Positions 30,577 to 38,543 of a DNA stretch of 64,000 nucleotides are shown piece after piece. The DNA comes from JAPPLB01 sp965218555 (GTDB taxonomy: Bacteria > Acidobacteriota > Terriglobia > Bryobacterales > UBA6623). The stretch is from assembly GCA_965218555.1 (NCBI GenBank), contig OZ244625.1:4588001-4652000 (forward strand). The letters are read 5' to 3'. The position numbers and the translations under genes were made by a program. How positions within the stretch are numbered: the stretch's first letter is position 1; each line of letters opens with the position of its first letter. The notes under the pieces are model-generated. The model saw only the letters and a list, made by a program, of their open reading frames with translations. It ran no database searches and was not told the DNA's origin.

Positions 30577-30915
30577 ATGAAAAGACTGGAAGCGATCATT
30601 CAGCCCTACAAGACGGATGATGTCCGCGAGGCGCTCAAGAAGATCGGCGTTGACGGCATGACGATATACGATGTGCGCGGGCACGGGCGCCAAAAAGGTC
30701 ATAAAGAGATCTACCGCGGCCAGGAGTATGAGGTGGATCTCCTGCCAAAGACGAAAATCGAACTGATCATTGCCGACGACCGGGTCGAGGAGACGATGAA
30801 TGCCATCGTCGAATCGGCCTGCACGGGCAAGATTGGAGATGGCAAGGTTTTCATCTACCCGATCGAAGACGCGATTCGCATTCGCAACAAGGACCGCGGC
30901 GAAGCAGCGCTGTGA
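30577..30915 (+). CDS. glnK: Nitrogen regulatory protein P-II
   Basis: 112 residues, complete. The T-loop contains both tyrosines, Y46 and Y51 (IYRGQEYEVDLLPK), so uridylylation at Y51 is possible. The B-loop TGKIGDGKVF binds ATP/ADP, and the C-terminal RIRNKDRGEAAL is standard. A GAGGAG ribosome site precedes the ATG. Linkage to amt marks it as GlnK: it binds and blocks Amt when nitrogen is plentiful and responds to 2-oxoglutarate. Confidence 0.96.
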   Translation: MKRLEAIIQPYKTDDVREALKKIGVDGMTIYDVRGHGRQKGHKEIYRGQEYEVDLLPKTKIELIIADDRVEETMNAIVESACTGKIGDGKVFIYPIEDAIRIRNKDRGEAAL

Positions 30916-30945
30916 GGGTGGGCTTTTCCATTCCGCTCCAGACCG

Positions 30946-30977
30946 GCGACCGTCCGGGTATTTGCCCGGACGGTCGC
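30946..30977 (+). terminator. Perfect 13-bp hairpin after glnK
   Basis: GCGACCGTCCGGG (30946-30958) pairs perfectly with 30965-30977 around a 6-base loop, 30 bases past the glnK stop. There is no U-tract after it, so it may act as an RNA-stabilising or factor-dependent stop rather than a classic terminator. Confidence 0.6.
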
Positions 30978-31124
30978 GCCAGTGAGGGTTGAGCCGCCCA
31001 TCGAGCGTACTGTCATATAGGCTGCGGACCTCGAAGAGGGGGTCCGTGCTACGGGTTGCTGCTCCGCCCGCCCGATACGGTCTCATTCCTGCCACGATTC
31101 CGGTGTTACACTCCTGCTCAGACG

Positions 31125-32063
31125 ATGTCTGAACGTTTGGTCTATCTCAACGGCAATTTCGTCTCGGAGAGAGAAGCGCGTATCTCGATCTTCGATTGCG
31201 CGCTGATGTACGGCGACATGGTGTTCGAAATGACGCGGTCGTTCGGTCAGAAACCGTATCGGCTGCGGGAACACCTGGAACGCCTTTATGCCTCACTGCG
31301 CTACGTCGAAATCGATTGCGGGTTGTCGATTGACGAGATGGAGGCGGCGACGATGGTGACGATCGAGCGCAATCTGCCGGCGCTCGAAGACTTCGACTTT
31401 CAAATCATGCATGACGTGACGCGGGGCGGGATGATGCTCTATGAAAGCATCGTCAAAGAGGGGACAGCACCGGTAGTCACGATCAATGTCTTTCCGCTGG
31501 TTCGCCACATCGGCTGGATGGCGGAGAAGTACGAGACGGGAGTTCACTTCGTTGTCACACCGCAGCAGTCCGTACCGGCGCGCTACATCGACCCGAAAGC
31601 AAAGAATCGCAGCCGGGTCTACTACAAGATCGCTGAGCTGCAAGCCGCGCGCATGGAGCAGGGGGCGATGGCGCTTTTGACGGACGAGAGAGGATTCATC
31701 ACGGAGGGTACGGGCAACAATTTCTTCATCGCCAAGGATGGGGAGATCTATACGCCCAAAGGGCACGAGATTCTGCGCGGCGTCTCGCGGGGTGCTTGCA
31801 TCGAATTGGCGAGGAAGGCGGGCATGCGAGTCCATGAGGTGGACATCGGGCCTTACGATGTGCGTGAGGCGGATGAAGCGTGGTTCACGAGCACGACGAT
31901 TTGCATGATTCCTTGTACGCGATTCAATGATCAGGCGATTGGGGAGGGCCGTCCCGGACCGATTTACAGTCAGCTTCTGGAGGTTTGGTCCGAGGAGGTA
32001 GGCCTGGATATCGCTGCCCAGGCGAGAGAGTATGGGGACCGGGCCGCAACATGGAGACCATAG
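31125..32063 (+). CDS. Class IV PLP-dependent aminotransferase (BCAT/D-amino-acid aminotransferase fold)
   Basis: 312 residues from the ATG at 31125. It starts VYLNGNFVSEREARISIFDCALMYGDMVFEM, the usual opening of fold-type IV enzymes. The PLP lysine is K160 in AKNRSRVYYK, aligned with the AKVAANYMN lysine of IlvE. The Glu that contacts the PLP ring nitrogen lies in TEGTGNNFF, and the phosphate-binding STTICMIPCT occurs near the end. It differs clearly from the ilvE at 53702-54646, so a D-amino acid, aminodeoxychorismate lyase-like or (R)-amine activity is possible. No good ribosome site is visible. Confidence 0.88.
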   Translation: MSERLVYLNGNFVSEREARISIFDCALMYGDMVFEMTRSFGQKPYRLREHLERLYASLRYVEIDCGLSIDEMEAATMVTIERNLPALEDFDFQIMHDVTRGGMMLYESIVKEGTAPVVTINVFPLVRHIGWMAEKYETGVHFVVTPQQSVPARYIDPKAKNRSRVYYKIAELQAARMEQGAMALLTDERGFITEGTGNNFFIAKDGEIYTPKGHEILRGVSRGACIELARKAGMRVHEVDIGPYDVREADEAWFTSTTICMIPCTRFNDQAIGEGRPGPIYSQLLEVWSEEVGLDIAAQAREYGDRAATWRP

Positions 32064-32129
32064 GCCGTCGGCATTGATTCTCCGCAAGAGCGCGGCGTAG
32101 ACGCTCGCCATCTCCCGCTGCGCGAGAAA

Positions 32130-32774
32130 CTAGCGCTTTAGGCTCTGGATCCATTCGATGAACTGCTGTGTGGTGGTGAACGTACGGCTCGGGTTAAGGG
32201 CGGCGAGGGACTCGTAGCTCGCCGTGGGGGACCAGGCGGCTCCAAGGGCGGTGGCTCCGATTTCGTGCGCGGACCGGATGTCCGAAGGGGCGTCGCCGAC
32301 GCAGGCAACTCGATCGGCTGGGAGATCCCAGGCGCCGAGCACCTTGAGCATGCATTCCGGCTTGATGCCGCCGCGTGGAGAGCCGGCTTCCACGAAGTCG
32401 AACGCGTCGGCGAGGCCCATCTCTTCAAGCGAGATCCGGGCGCTGCCGGGTCCCTTCCCGGTGACGATAGCCGTGCGGAGACCAAGCCGCTTGACGAGCG
32501 CGAGGGTTTCGGGGATGCCGGGAAAGGGTTTGCGGCAGTTCTGGTGAGCGCGACGGTATTCGCTGAGGTACATCGCACAGGCCTCTTCCCAGAAGTCGGG
32601 GAACATGTCTTGGAAGATACCTTCTTCGGTGGGGCCGAGCATGGCCCGGATTTGCTTGTCGCTGTAGTGGCGGTTGAGGTAGCGCCGGAAGGTGATTCGG
32701 AAGGCCGTGAAGCAGACGGGGAGCGTGTCGCCTAAGGTTCCGTCCAGGTCGAAGATGAGTCCTCTGAGGTTCAA
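32130..32774 (-). CDS. HAD-superfamily phosphatase (phosphoglycolate phosphatase-like)
   Basis: 214 residues. Motif I FDLDGTLGDT (nucleophile Asp), motif II ATGKGPGS-type TIVTGKG, and motif III/IV GDAPSDIRSAHEIGA are all present, with a helical C1 cap between them. The start is a TTG at 32774: motif I begins at residue 8, so little could be missing. Gph-like enzymes clear 2-phosphoglycolate, but related HADs dephosphorylate many sugar phosphates. It is convergent with the aminotransferase gene. Confidence 0.87.
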   Translation of the reverse strand: MNLRGLIFDLDGTLGDTLPVCFTAFRITFRRYLNRHYSDKQIRAMLGPTEEGIFQDMFPDFWEEACAMYLSEYRRAHQNCRKPFPGIPETLALVKRLGLRTAIVTGKGPGSARISLEEMGLADAFDFVEAGSPRGGIKPECMLKVLGAWDLPADRVACVGDAPSDIRSAHEIGATALGAAWSPTASYESLAALNPSRTFTTTQQFIEWIQSLKR

Positions 32775-32863
32775 GGGTTTCTCGCAAATGCGCCAAGCAC
32801 CGCAAAGCTTGCCAAGAAAGGCTTGCAGCGACGAATGCTGATCGCAATAGCTCGGAGGCGGCC

Positions 32864-34141
32864 TTAGTGGTCGGCAATACCTCCGTCTGGGAAGCGGAGT
32901 TGGTGTCGGATGTGGGGCGTATACGGGCGTTTCTTGGCGACTTCTTCGTCGAAGCCAACGCCGAGGCCGGGCTTGTCAGGTGGGAGGGCAAAGCCGGATT
33001 CGTAAGTCGGCTTGCCTCCTTCGAAGAGGTCGGCCCAAAAAGGATCTTTTCCGCGGTGGCTGATCTCCTGAATGGCAAAGCTCGGCGTCGAGAAGTCGAC
33101 ATGCAGCGATGCCATTGTGCTGACGTTGCTTTGCGGGTTGTGTGGGGCAAGCTCGACACGATGGGCTTCGGCGATGATGCCGATCTTCTTCATTTCGGAA
33201 ATACCGCCGCAGTGCACGACGTCCGGTTGGACGAAGTCGACGAGGTGCCGGCGGCAAATCTCGGTAAAGCCCCACTTCGTGAACAGGCGCTCGCCGGTGG
33301 CTAGAGGGATATTCGTTTTGCGCCGCAGATGAGCGAGCTCGTCGATGTCTTCGATTTGCGTGGCCTCTTCGACAAAGTACGGAGCGTACTCCTCGGCGCG
33401 GCGGCAGAAATCGACGGCCATCGTGGGCGTGGCCTTCCCGTGGGCGTCGATACAGATACGGAAGTCGGGCCCGACAGCTTCACGGACGGCTTTGAGCCTG
33501 GCAATCCCGTCGTGAACAGCACGGGTGCGGTTGATCTGATCACCCTGCGCGCTGAGAAAACCACCTTTACAGGCGGTCCAACCCTCATTCTGAATTTGCT
33601 TCCAGTTTTGGGCGTACTCTTGCGCGTTGCTTCCTCCGGCGTGGACATACATTTGAACTCGCTCACGAGCTTTACCGCCGAGCAGAAGGTAAATCGGCTG
33701 GCCGAGGGCTTGTCCAAGGATGTCCCAAAGGGCGATCTCCACGGCGCTGATGGCGGAATTGAGGATAGGGCCGCCACGCCAGCGCGCCCAGCGAAACATC
33801 GCCTGCCAGTGCATCTCGATGTCGGTTGCGTCACGGCCAACGAGTAGGCGTTTGTGTTCCTCGATGGCGGCGGCCATGGTTTTCGCCTTGCTGGTGACGG
33901 AGCCTTCGCCGGTGCCGATGATGCCCTGGTTCGTGAAGATACGGACGAAAACGTAGTTCGAGCTGTTGGGTCGTCCGCTACGGCTGATGATGTAGGTCTT
34001 GAGATCGGTGATCTTGAGGTGGAGTGGCTTGGCCTTTTCCTGAGCGGCGGCTAGCAGCCCTTCAGCGCCGCTGAAGGAGGCGAGTCCGGCTGCGGCGGTT
34101 GCCGCGGCGGTGTGCAGGAAGTCTCGTCGTGTGGTTTGCAT
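32864..34141 (-). CDS. Tat-exported enolase-superfamily (mandelate racemase/galactonate dehydratase-like) enzyme
   Basis: 425 residues. The leader TTRRDFLHTAAATAAAGLA is a Tat signal, unusual for this normally cytoplasmic family. The capping domain is followed by the barrel with metal ligands D232 (CIDAHGK), E258/E259 (FVEEA) and E284 (ATGER). The Asp-x-His at 232-234 and H334 (APHNPQS) resemble the acid/base groups of D-galactonate dehydratase. It probably dehydrates a sugar acid outside the cytoplasm. No partner aldolase or kinase lies nearby. It sits between a HAD phosphatase and an EamA transporter on the same strand. Confidence 0.88.
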   Translation of the reverse strand: MQTTRRDFLHTAAATAAAGLASFSGAEGLLAAAQEKAKPLHLKITDLKTYIISRSGRPNSSNYVFVRIFTNQGIIGTGEGSVTSKAKTMAAAIEEHKRLLVGRDATDIEMHWQAMFRWARWRGGPILNSAISAVEIALWDILGQALGQPIYLLLGGKARERVQMYVHAGGSNAQEYAQNWKQIQNEGWTACKGGFLSAQGDQINRTRAVHDGIARLKAVREAVGPDFRICIDAHGKATPTMAVDFCRRAEEYAPYFVEEATQIEDIDELAHLRRKTNIPLATGERLFTKWGFTEICRRHLVDFVQPDVVHCGGISEMKKIGIIAEAHRVELAPHNPQSNVSTMASLHVDFSTPSFAIQEISHRGKDPFWADLFEGGKPTYESGFALPPDKPGLGVGFDEEVAKKRPYTPHIRHQLRFPDGGIADH

Positions 34142-34169
34142 GATTTTTTTATCCGGGATTTGGTTCGGG

Positions 34170-35066
34170 TCACGCCTGCGATTTGGTTCGCAGGCTTCGG
34201 GCTTGCCACCAAGCCAGGCTGGCGCAGACCAGGAATGCGCCGGCGGCTGTCTCGTAGCCGATGGTTTCGTCCAGAAAAGTGTAACCGATTCCGGCTCCGA
34301 CGATGGGCTGGACGAAGAGGCTCAGCGCGACGTGGCTGACTGGTACGACCTTGATGACGCGGTACCAGACGGTGTAGCCAAAGACCGACGGGAGGACGGC
34401 GAGGTAGATGACACAGGCCCACGCTTTCCAGGAGAAGGCGGTGAGATCGGCGGACAGGATGACAGGGCTGAAGAAAGCTGCCGCCGCCAGGAATCCGGCG
34501 GCCTTCATTCCGAGCACGGCGTGGCTGGGCGCATAACGCGACGCGAGCCGCGCTCCGCCAACGGTGACGGCGGCCTCGCACAGCAGCGAAATGGTGAACA
34601 GGGAATTGCCGAACAGGCGGTTCGAGGGGCCGGCGTCTTGATCGACTAAGCCGATGCCCGAAAGAATCAGCATCCCGACAGTACCGAGCAGCAATGCCCC
34701 CAGCGTAAGATTCGACGGCCGCTCGCGGAGCGCCAGGGCGGCGAGAGCGACGGTCATCATCGGTTCCAGGGCGATCAGGACAGAGACGTCGATGGCTTGG
34801 GTGTGCTTGAGTCCGGTGATTTGGAGCGTGGGAGCGAGCGTAAAGTTGAGCGCGCCCAGGGCGATGACGAGAAGCCAGTCACGGCTTTGCAGTCGGGGAA
34901 GGCCGTTCCAGGGCGCGGCGCAGAGCAGGAGAGCCGTGGCGAGCCCGTAGCGGAGAAAGACGATCAGGCCGACAGGCATTTCCTGGCCGGCGAATATCAT
35001 GGCGATGTAGCTGCCGGACCAGATGGACTGGGTCAGGACGAGCAGAAGCCAGTGGCGGAGATGCAC
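34170..35066 (-). CDS. EamA/DMT-family transporter
   Basis: 298 residues with ten predicted membrane helices in two EamA repeats. The first starts LVLTQSIWSGSYIAMIFAG; the second has FFSPVILSADLTAFSWKAWACVIYLAVLPS and PIVGAGIGYTFLDE. The start is a GTG at 35066. Drug/metabolite transporters export amino acids, nucleosides or metabolites; the substrate is unknown. It lies just upstream of the enolase-family gene (28-base gap) and may be co-transcribed. Confidence 0.9.
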   Translation of the reverse strand: MHLRHWLLLVLTQSIWSGSYIAMIFAGQEMPVGLIVFLRYGLATALLLCAAPWNGLPRLQSRDWLLVIALGALNFTLAPTLQITGLKHTQAIDVSVLIALEPMMTVALAALALRERPSNLTLGALLLGTVGMLILSGIGLVDQDAGPSNRLFGNSLFTISLLCEAAVTVGGARLASRYAPSHAVLGMKAAGFLAAAAFFSPVILSADLTAFSWKAWACVIYLAVLPSVFGYTVWYRVIKVVPVSHVALSLFVQPIVGAGIGYTFLDETIGYETAAGAFLVCASLAWWQARSLRTKSQA

Positions 35067-35115
35067 GAGTGAGCCTTGAAAGGCCCATTGTAGTGGCGCG
35101 ATCGGCGGCGGCGGG

Positions 35116-36498
35116 TCAGTAGGGCTGGTCGACGCCCATTTGGGAGAGGCGGTAGCGCAGAGCGTTGCGGGTAAGGCCCAAAAGGCGGGCGGCCTGACTC
35201 TTGTTGTCGTCGGTGCGACGGAGGGCTTCCCGAATGAGTTCCTGCTCGTACTGCTCCATCGTCATGCCGTCGGGAAGGAACGGTATTCCGTCGGTGGCGG
35301 AGGTCGAGACGGCGCGGGCATCGAGTTGAATGTCTGCGCCCTGGATGACATCGTTGCGGGAAAGGACCATGCTGCGCTCGATGATGTTTTCCAGTTCGCG
35401 GACGTTGCCGGGCCAGTGGTAGGCCGTGATTTTTTCCAAGGCTTTGGGAGAAATGGAGCGGGCCGCACCGCCGGTGTCGGCAGCAAACTTCTTGAGGAAG
35501 TGGTCGACGAGGTGAGGAATATCCTCTCTGCGCTCACGCAGGGGAGGCAAGTTGATCGGTACGACATTGAGGCGATAGTAGAGGTCTTCGCGGAAAGTGC
35601 CTTGTTCGAGGGCGGCTCGAAGGTCTTGATTGGTGGCGGCGATGATCCGCACATCGACATGGACAGTCTTTTTCCCGCCGAGTCGTTCGAACTCGCGTTC
35701 TTGCAGCACGCGCAATAGCTTGACCTGAATGGGCAAGGGTACATCACCGATTTCGTCGAGGAAGACGGTGCCTTTGTCGGCTTGTTCGAACTTACCTGCG
35801 TGCGATTGGCTTGCACCGGTGAAAGCGCCTTTCTCGTAGCCGAAGAGCTCTGACTCCATCAGGTTCTCGGGCAACGCCGAGCAGTTGATCTTGACGAACG
35901 GTCCGTCGGAGCGTGGTGAGTGGTGATGGATCGCTCTCGCAAGCAGACCCTTGCCCGTGCCGCTCTCGCCGCCGAGTAGCACGGTTGAGCGGGTTGGCGC
36001 GACTTTCTCAGCGGCATCGAAGACCTCGGCCATTCTGATGCTGCGTCCGATGATCTCTTCGAAGTCGTAGAAACGGCCGAGCTCGGCTTTGAGGCGCTTA
36101 TTCTCGTGCCGAAGTGCATGGAGCTCGAGAACCTTCTCGATCGTAATCATCAAGTCTTCGAGCGCAAAGGGCTTGAGAACGTAGTCACTGGCTCCGGCCT
36201 TCATGGCCTCGACGGCGGTCTCGACGGTGCCGAAGGCTGTCATGACAATGATGGGCAGAGCCGGTGTTTCTCGGGTAACTCTCTTGAGGAACGACAGGCC
36301 ATCGATGCCGGGCAGGCGCAGGTCGGTGAGCACCAGAGCGAAGGATGCGGGGTCGGCGTTGGGACTCGCCAGGAGCGCAAGGCCTTGCTCGGCCGAGGCA
36401 GCCTTGACGACTTCGTAGCCGGCGCCTTGGAGATGAATCTCCAAGACGCGCTGCATCTTGGCCTCGTCTTCGACAACGAGGATTTTCTTTCGGGTCAC
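35116..36498 (-). CDS. Sigma-54-dependent response regulator, NtrC family
   Basis: 460 residues, three intact domains. The receiver has phospho-acceptor D59 (VLTDLRLPG) and K109. The AAA+ domain has Walker A GESGTGKG (178-184) and GAFTGA (224-229), which contacts sigma-54. The C-terminal Fis-type helix-turn-helix is around NKSQAARLLGLTRNALRYRL. It starts with GTG inside the kinase stop (GTGA overlap), so the two are translationally coupled. It activates sigma-54 promoters after phosphorylation. The targets are unknown. Confidence 0.96.
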   Translation of the reverse strand: MTRKKILVVEDEAKMQRVLEIHLQGAGYEVVKAASAEQGLALLASPNADPASFALVLTDLRLPGIDGLSFLKRVTRETPALPIIVMTAFGTVETAVEAMKAGASDYVLKPFALEDLMITIEKVLELHALRHENKRLKAELGRFYDFEEIIGRSIRMAEVFDAAEKVAPTRSTVLLGGESGTGKGLLARAIHHHSPRSDGPFVKINCSALPENLMESELFGYEKGAFTGASQSHAGKFEQADKGTVFLDEIGDVPLPIQVKLLRVLQEREFERLGGKKTVHVDVRIIAATNQDLRAALEQGTFREDLYYRLNVVPINLPPLRERREDIPHLVDHFLKKFAADTGGAARSISPKALEKITAYHWPGNVRELENIIERSMVLSRNDVIQGADIQLDARAVSTSATDGIPFLPDGMTMEQYEQELIREALRRTDDNKSQAARLLGLTRNALRYRLSQMGVDQPY

Positions 36499-37709
36499 GT
36501 CTGCAAACCCATCGGTAGTGCGATGCGAAAAGTCGAGCCTTCGCCCGGTTTGCTCCTTACGTAGATCTTCCCTCCATGACCGTCAATCGATTTCGAGACA
36601 ATCGCCAAGCCGAGTCCCACGCCGTGGGGCTTCGTCGTGAAGAACGGGTTGAAGATGCTTTCTAATTGGTCGTCCGGGATGCCTTGGCCGCTGTCACTGA
36701 TCTCGACGATCGCTGTTGAGCCGTCGCGGCTTGTCGTAATTTCCATGGCGCCGCCGTTGGGCATCGCGTCGCTGCCGTTCACCAATAGATTGACGATGGC
36801 GCTTCCAATGAGCGTTTCGTCAAAAGAAAAGCGCGGCAACTCGGCGAGGTTTTGACTGACGTCGTAGTGCGGCTGCCCGTTCCGCAAGCCTTCGCCGAAC
36901 TGGCGGACCGCATTGCGGACCACTTCGTTGAGATCGTGCGGGGCGCGCTCGAGCTGTGACGGTCTTGCGAAATCGAGGAAGCGCGTAACGAGCGAATTGC
37001 TGCGGTTCACTTCGCTGCGAATATAACCGGCCATCTCTTTTGCGACATCATTCTCGACGTTCACGTTGCGTTCGAGGACTTCGGCGGAGGCGGAGATTAC
37101 GCCCAAGGGATTGCGAATCTCGTGCGCCAGGCCTGCGGAAAGTTGACCGAGAGCGGCGAGCCTTTCCGAGCGGCGGACTTCGGCTTGGGCCTCAGTCAAC
37201 TCGCGGTTGGCGTCGGCGAGGTGCTCGGTCTTGCGGCGATTCTCGGTGGCCAAACGGTTCACGACGATGGCGATCAGAAAGAAGAACGGGACGCGCAGGG
37301 CAAGTTCGCGCTTGCCTTCGGGGAGCAGATAGTAGGTTTCGAAATCGACGAAGAGGAGAAAAGAAAGATAGAGCGCGACGGATGCCATCGTCGTGATGAA
37401 GACCCCTCCGAGTTCGAACAGGGACGCAGCGGAAACGATGGGCAGAAAAAAGATCAGATAGTAGCTGCTTTCAATGCCGCCCGTTACGGCGACGAGCCAG
37501 TAGCAGAGGGCCAGCTTGACGGAGACGGTGAGAGCGGCGGTGCGGCGGTCCGTACTGACCGGAAGGCGCGTTTCGATCATCTGGATGGCGCCGAGCGCGA
37601 TCAGAACGAACCATTCGTAGACGGAATGCGTCTCGCGGAGCAGTCCGACAGCGGCGAGGGCGGCGAGGAAGATGAGCCAGACCGCGTCGATGGGGCGTAT
37701 GGCGGGCAC
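36495..37709 (-). CDS. Membrane sensor histidine kinase (NtrB/ZraS-like)
   Basis: 404 residues from a GTG. The first 150 residues form about six membrane helices with almost no extracytoplasmic loop, so it probably senses a membrane or intracellular cue. The HisKA domain has phospho-acceptor H196 in GLAHEIRNPLG. The HATPase domain has the N box (NLLVNGSDAMPNG), the G1 box (ISDSGQGIPD) and GVGLGLAIV. It is the cognate partner of the overlapping NtrC-type regulator. Confidence 0.94.
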   Translation of the reverse strand: MPAIRPIDAVWLIFLAALAAVGLLRETHSVYEWFVLIALGAIQMIETRLPVSTDRRTAALTVSVKLALCYWLVAVTGGIESSYYLIFFLPIVSAASLFELGGVFITTMASVALYLSFLLFVDFETYYLLPEGKRELALRVPFFFLIAIVVNRLATENRRKTEHLADANRELTEAQAEVRRSERLAALGQLSAGLAHEIRNPLGVISASAEVLERNVNVENDVAKEMAGYIRSEVNRSNSLVTRFLDFARPSQLERAPHDLNEVVRNAVRQFGEGLRNGQPHYDVSQNLAELPRFSFDETLIGSAIVNLLVNGSDAMPNGGAMEITTSRDGSTAIVEISDSGQGIPDDQLESIFNPFFTTKPHGVGLGLAIVSKSIDGHGGKIYVRSKPGEGSTFRIALPMGLQT

Positions 37710-37984
37710 GGGGCGGAAGCGCTGCCCATCAGCCTACTACAGAGCAGGTGGTGGACTGTTAGTTGATGCATGAGCCGGGTTGCACCGGGTATCCGTGGGC
37801 TGGAAAGCAGCGAATTCTCTATCGCCAACCGTCAAAGCCCCTCGCCGCGGCGTTGTCGGAGCAAGGTGAGAAGTTCCCCTGGTGAGCAAAGCAGAACGTT
37901 CCCCTTCGGCTCGAGGTACTGAAGCCCTTCAGTCTTGTTTTGCCGCCCACGGCCTGCATAGCATGAGGACAGGGAGGCGGAAAT

Positions 37985-38158
37985 CCTGACCTGCATTTCT
38001 TACTACGTGGGGAGGCGAAGAGTTTGAGGGTCACGAGACATGAATCACGAAACACGAATCACGGCCTTTACACATCGAGCACGCCAAGCCAGCGCAACGC
38101 AGTCATGGCGGTCGTATCGCGTGCTTCCCCCGTCAGGTGGTGTGAAATGCAGGTTAGG
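37985..38158. repeat. Nested inverted repeat pair (14 of 15 bp)
   Basis: CCTGACCTGCATTTC at 37985-37999 matches the reverse complement of 38144-38158 (CCTAACCTGCATTTC) with one difference. It lies inside the outer 15-bp pair. Confidence 0.65.
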
Positions 38159-38297
38159 CCCAGGCGCATCGAGGGCGCGTCTTGCTCGCAAATCAGGAGT
38201 CGGAATGGCCGTTCTGTTTGCCGTGGGTACGAAAAGGTCGCACCACCGAAAACCGCTGCCCGGACCGCCGCTCCCGCCGCCCAGTCACGGCTTGCCT

Positions 38298-38339
38298 GCC
38301 CGGAATTGCCCGGAATTGCCCGGAATTGCCCGGAATTGC
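38298..38339 (+). repeat. 10-bp tandem repeat, four copies
   Basis: GCCCGGAATT is repeated four times without change from 38298, followed by GC. There are no spacers, so it is not a CRISPR. It is likely a slippage-prone tract. Confidence 0.9.
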
Positions 38340-38543
38340 TCGGCAAAATATTGCCCCTGAGCAAGTGTCCGCGCACCGTCCGCCGTTCTCGGTGGGCCTC
38401 ACGACGAGCGCCGATAGCCGCAGCTCCTGTCGCCCTGCGGGCAGCTTCCGCTGCGGCGAACGCAAAATGAACCCATGCTGAGAAAGGGGAACGTTCTGGA
38501 TTGCGCTGACACGCCTCGTCGCGGTGTTTGAGGTTTTCCCGTC

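Larger units (their letters stand above)
37892..38498. repeat. Perfect 15-bp inverted repeat pair
   Basis: CAGAACGTTCCCCTT at 37892-37906 recurs in reverse complement at 38484-38498 (AAGGGGAACGTTCTG). The arms are 577 bases apart and do not extend outward. Confidence 0.75.
37710..38543. other. Repeat-bearing non-coding region
   Basis: 834 bases without a credible gene: overlapping frames in all phases have basic, repetitive products. It carries two nested inverted-repeat pairs, two copies of GAATCACG (38041-38065 area) and a 10-bp tandem repeat, each listed separately. It may be a degenerate small mobile element (MITE-like) or a structured RNA. Confidence 0.6.

Noticed and set aside
38298..38339. 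Possible CRISPR-like repeat
   Set aside because: Copies are contiguous 10-mers with no spacers and no cas genes nearby.
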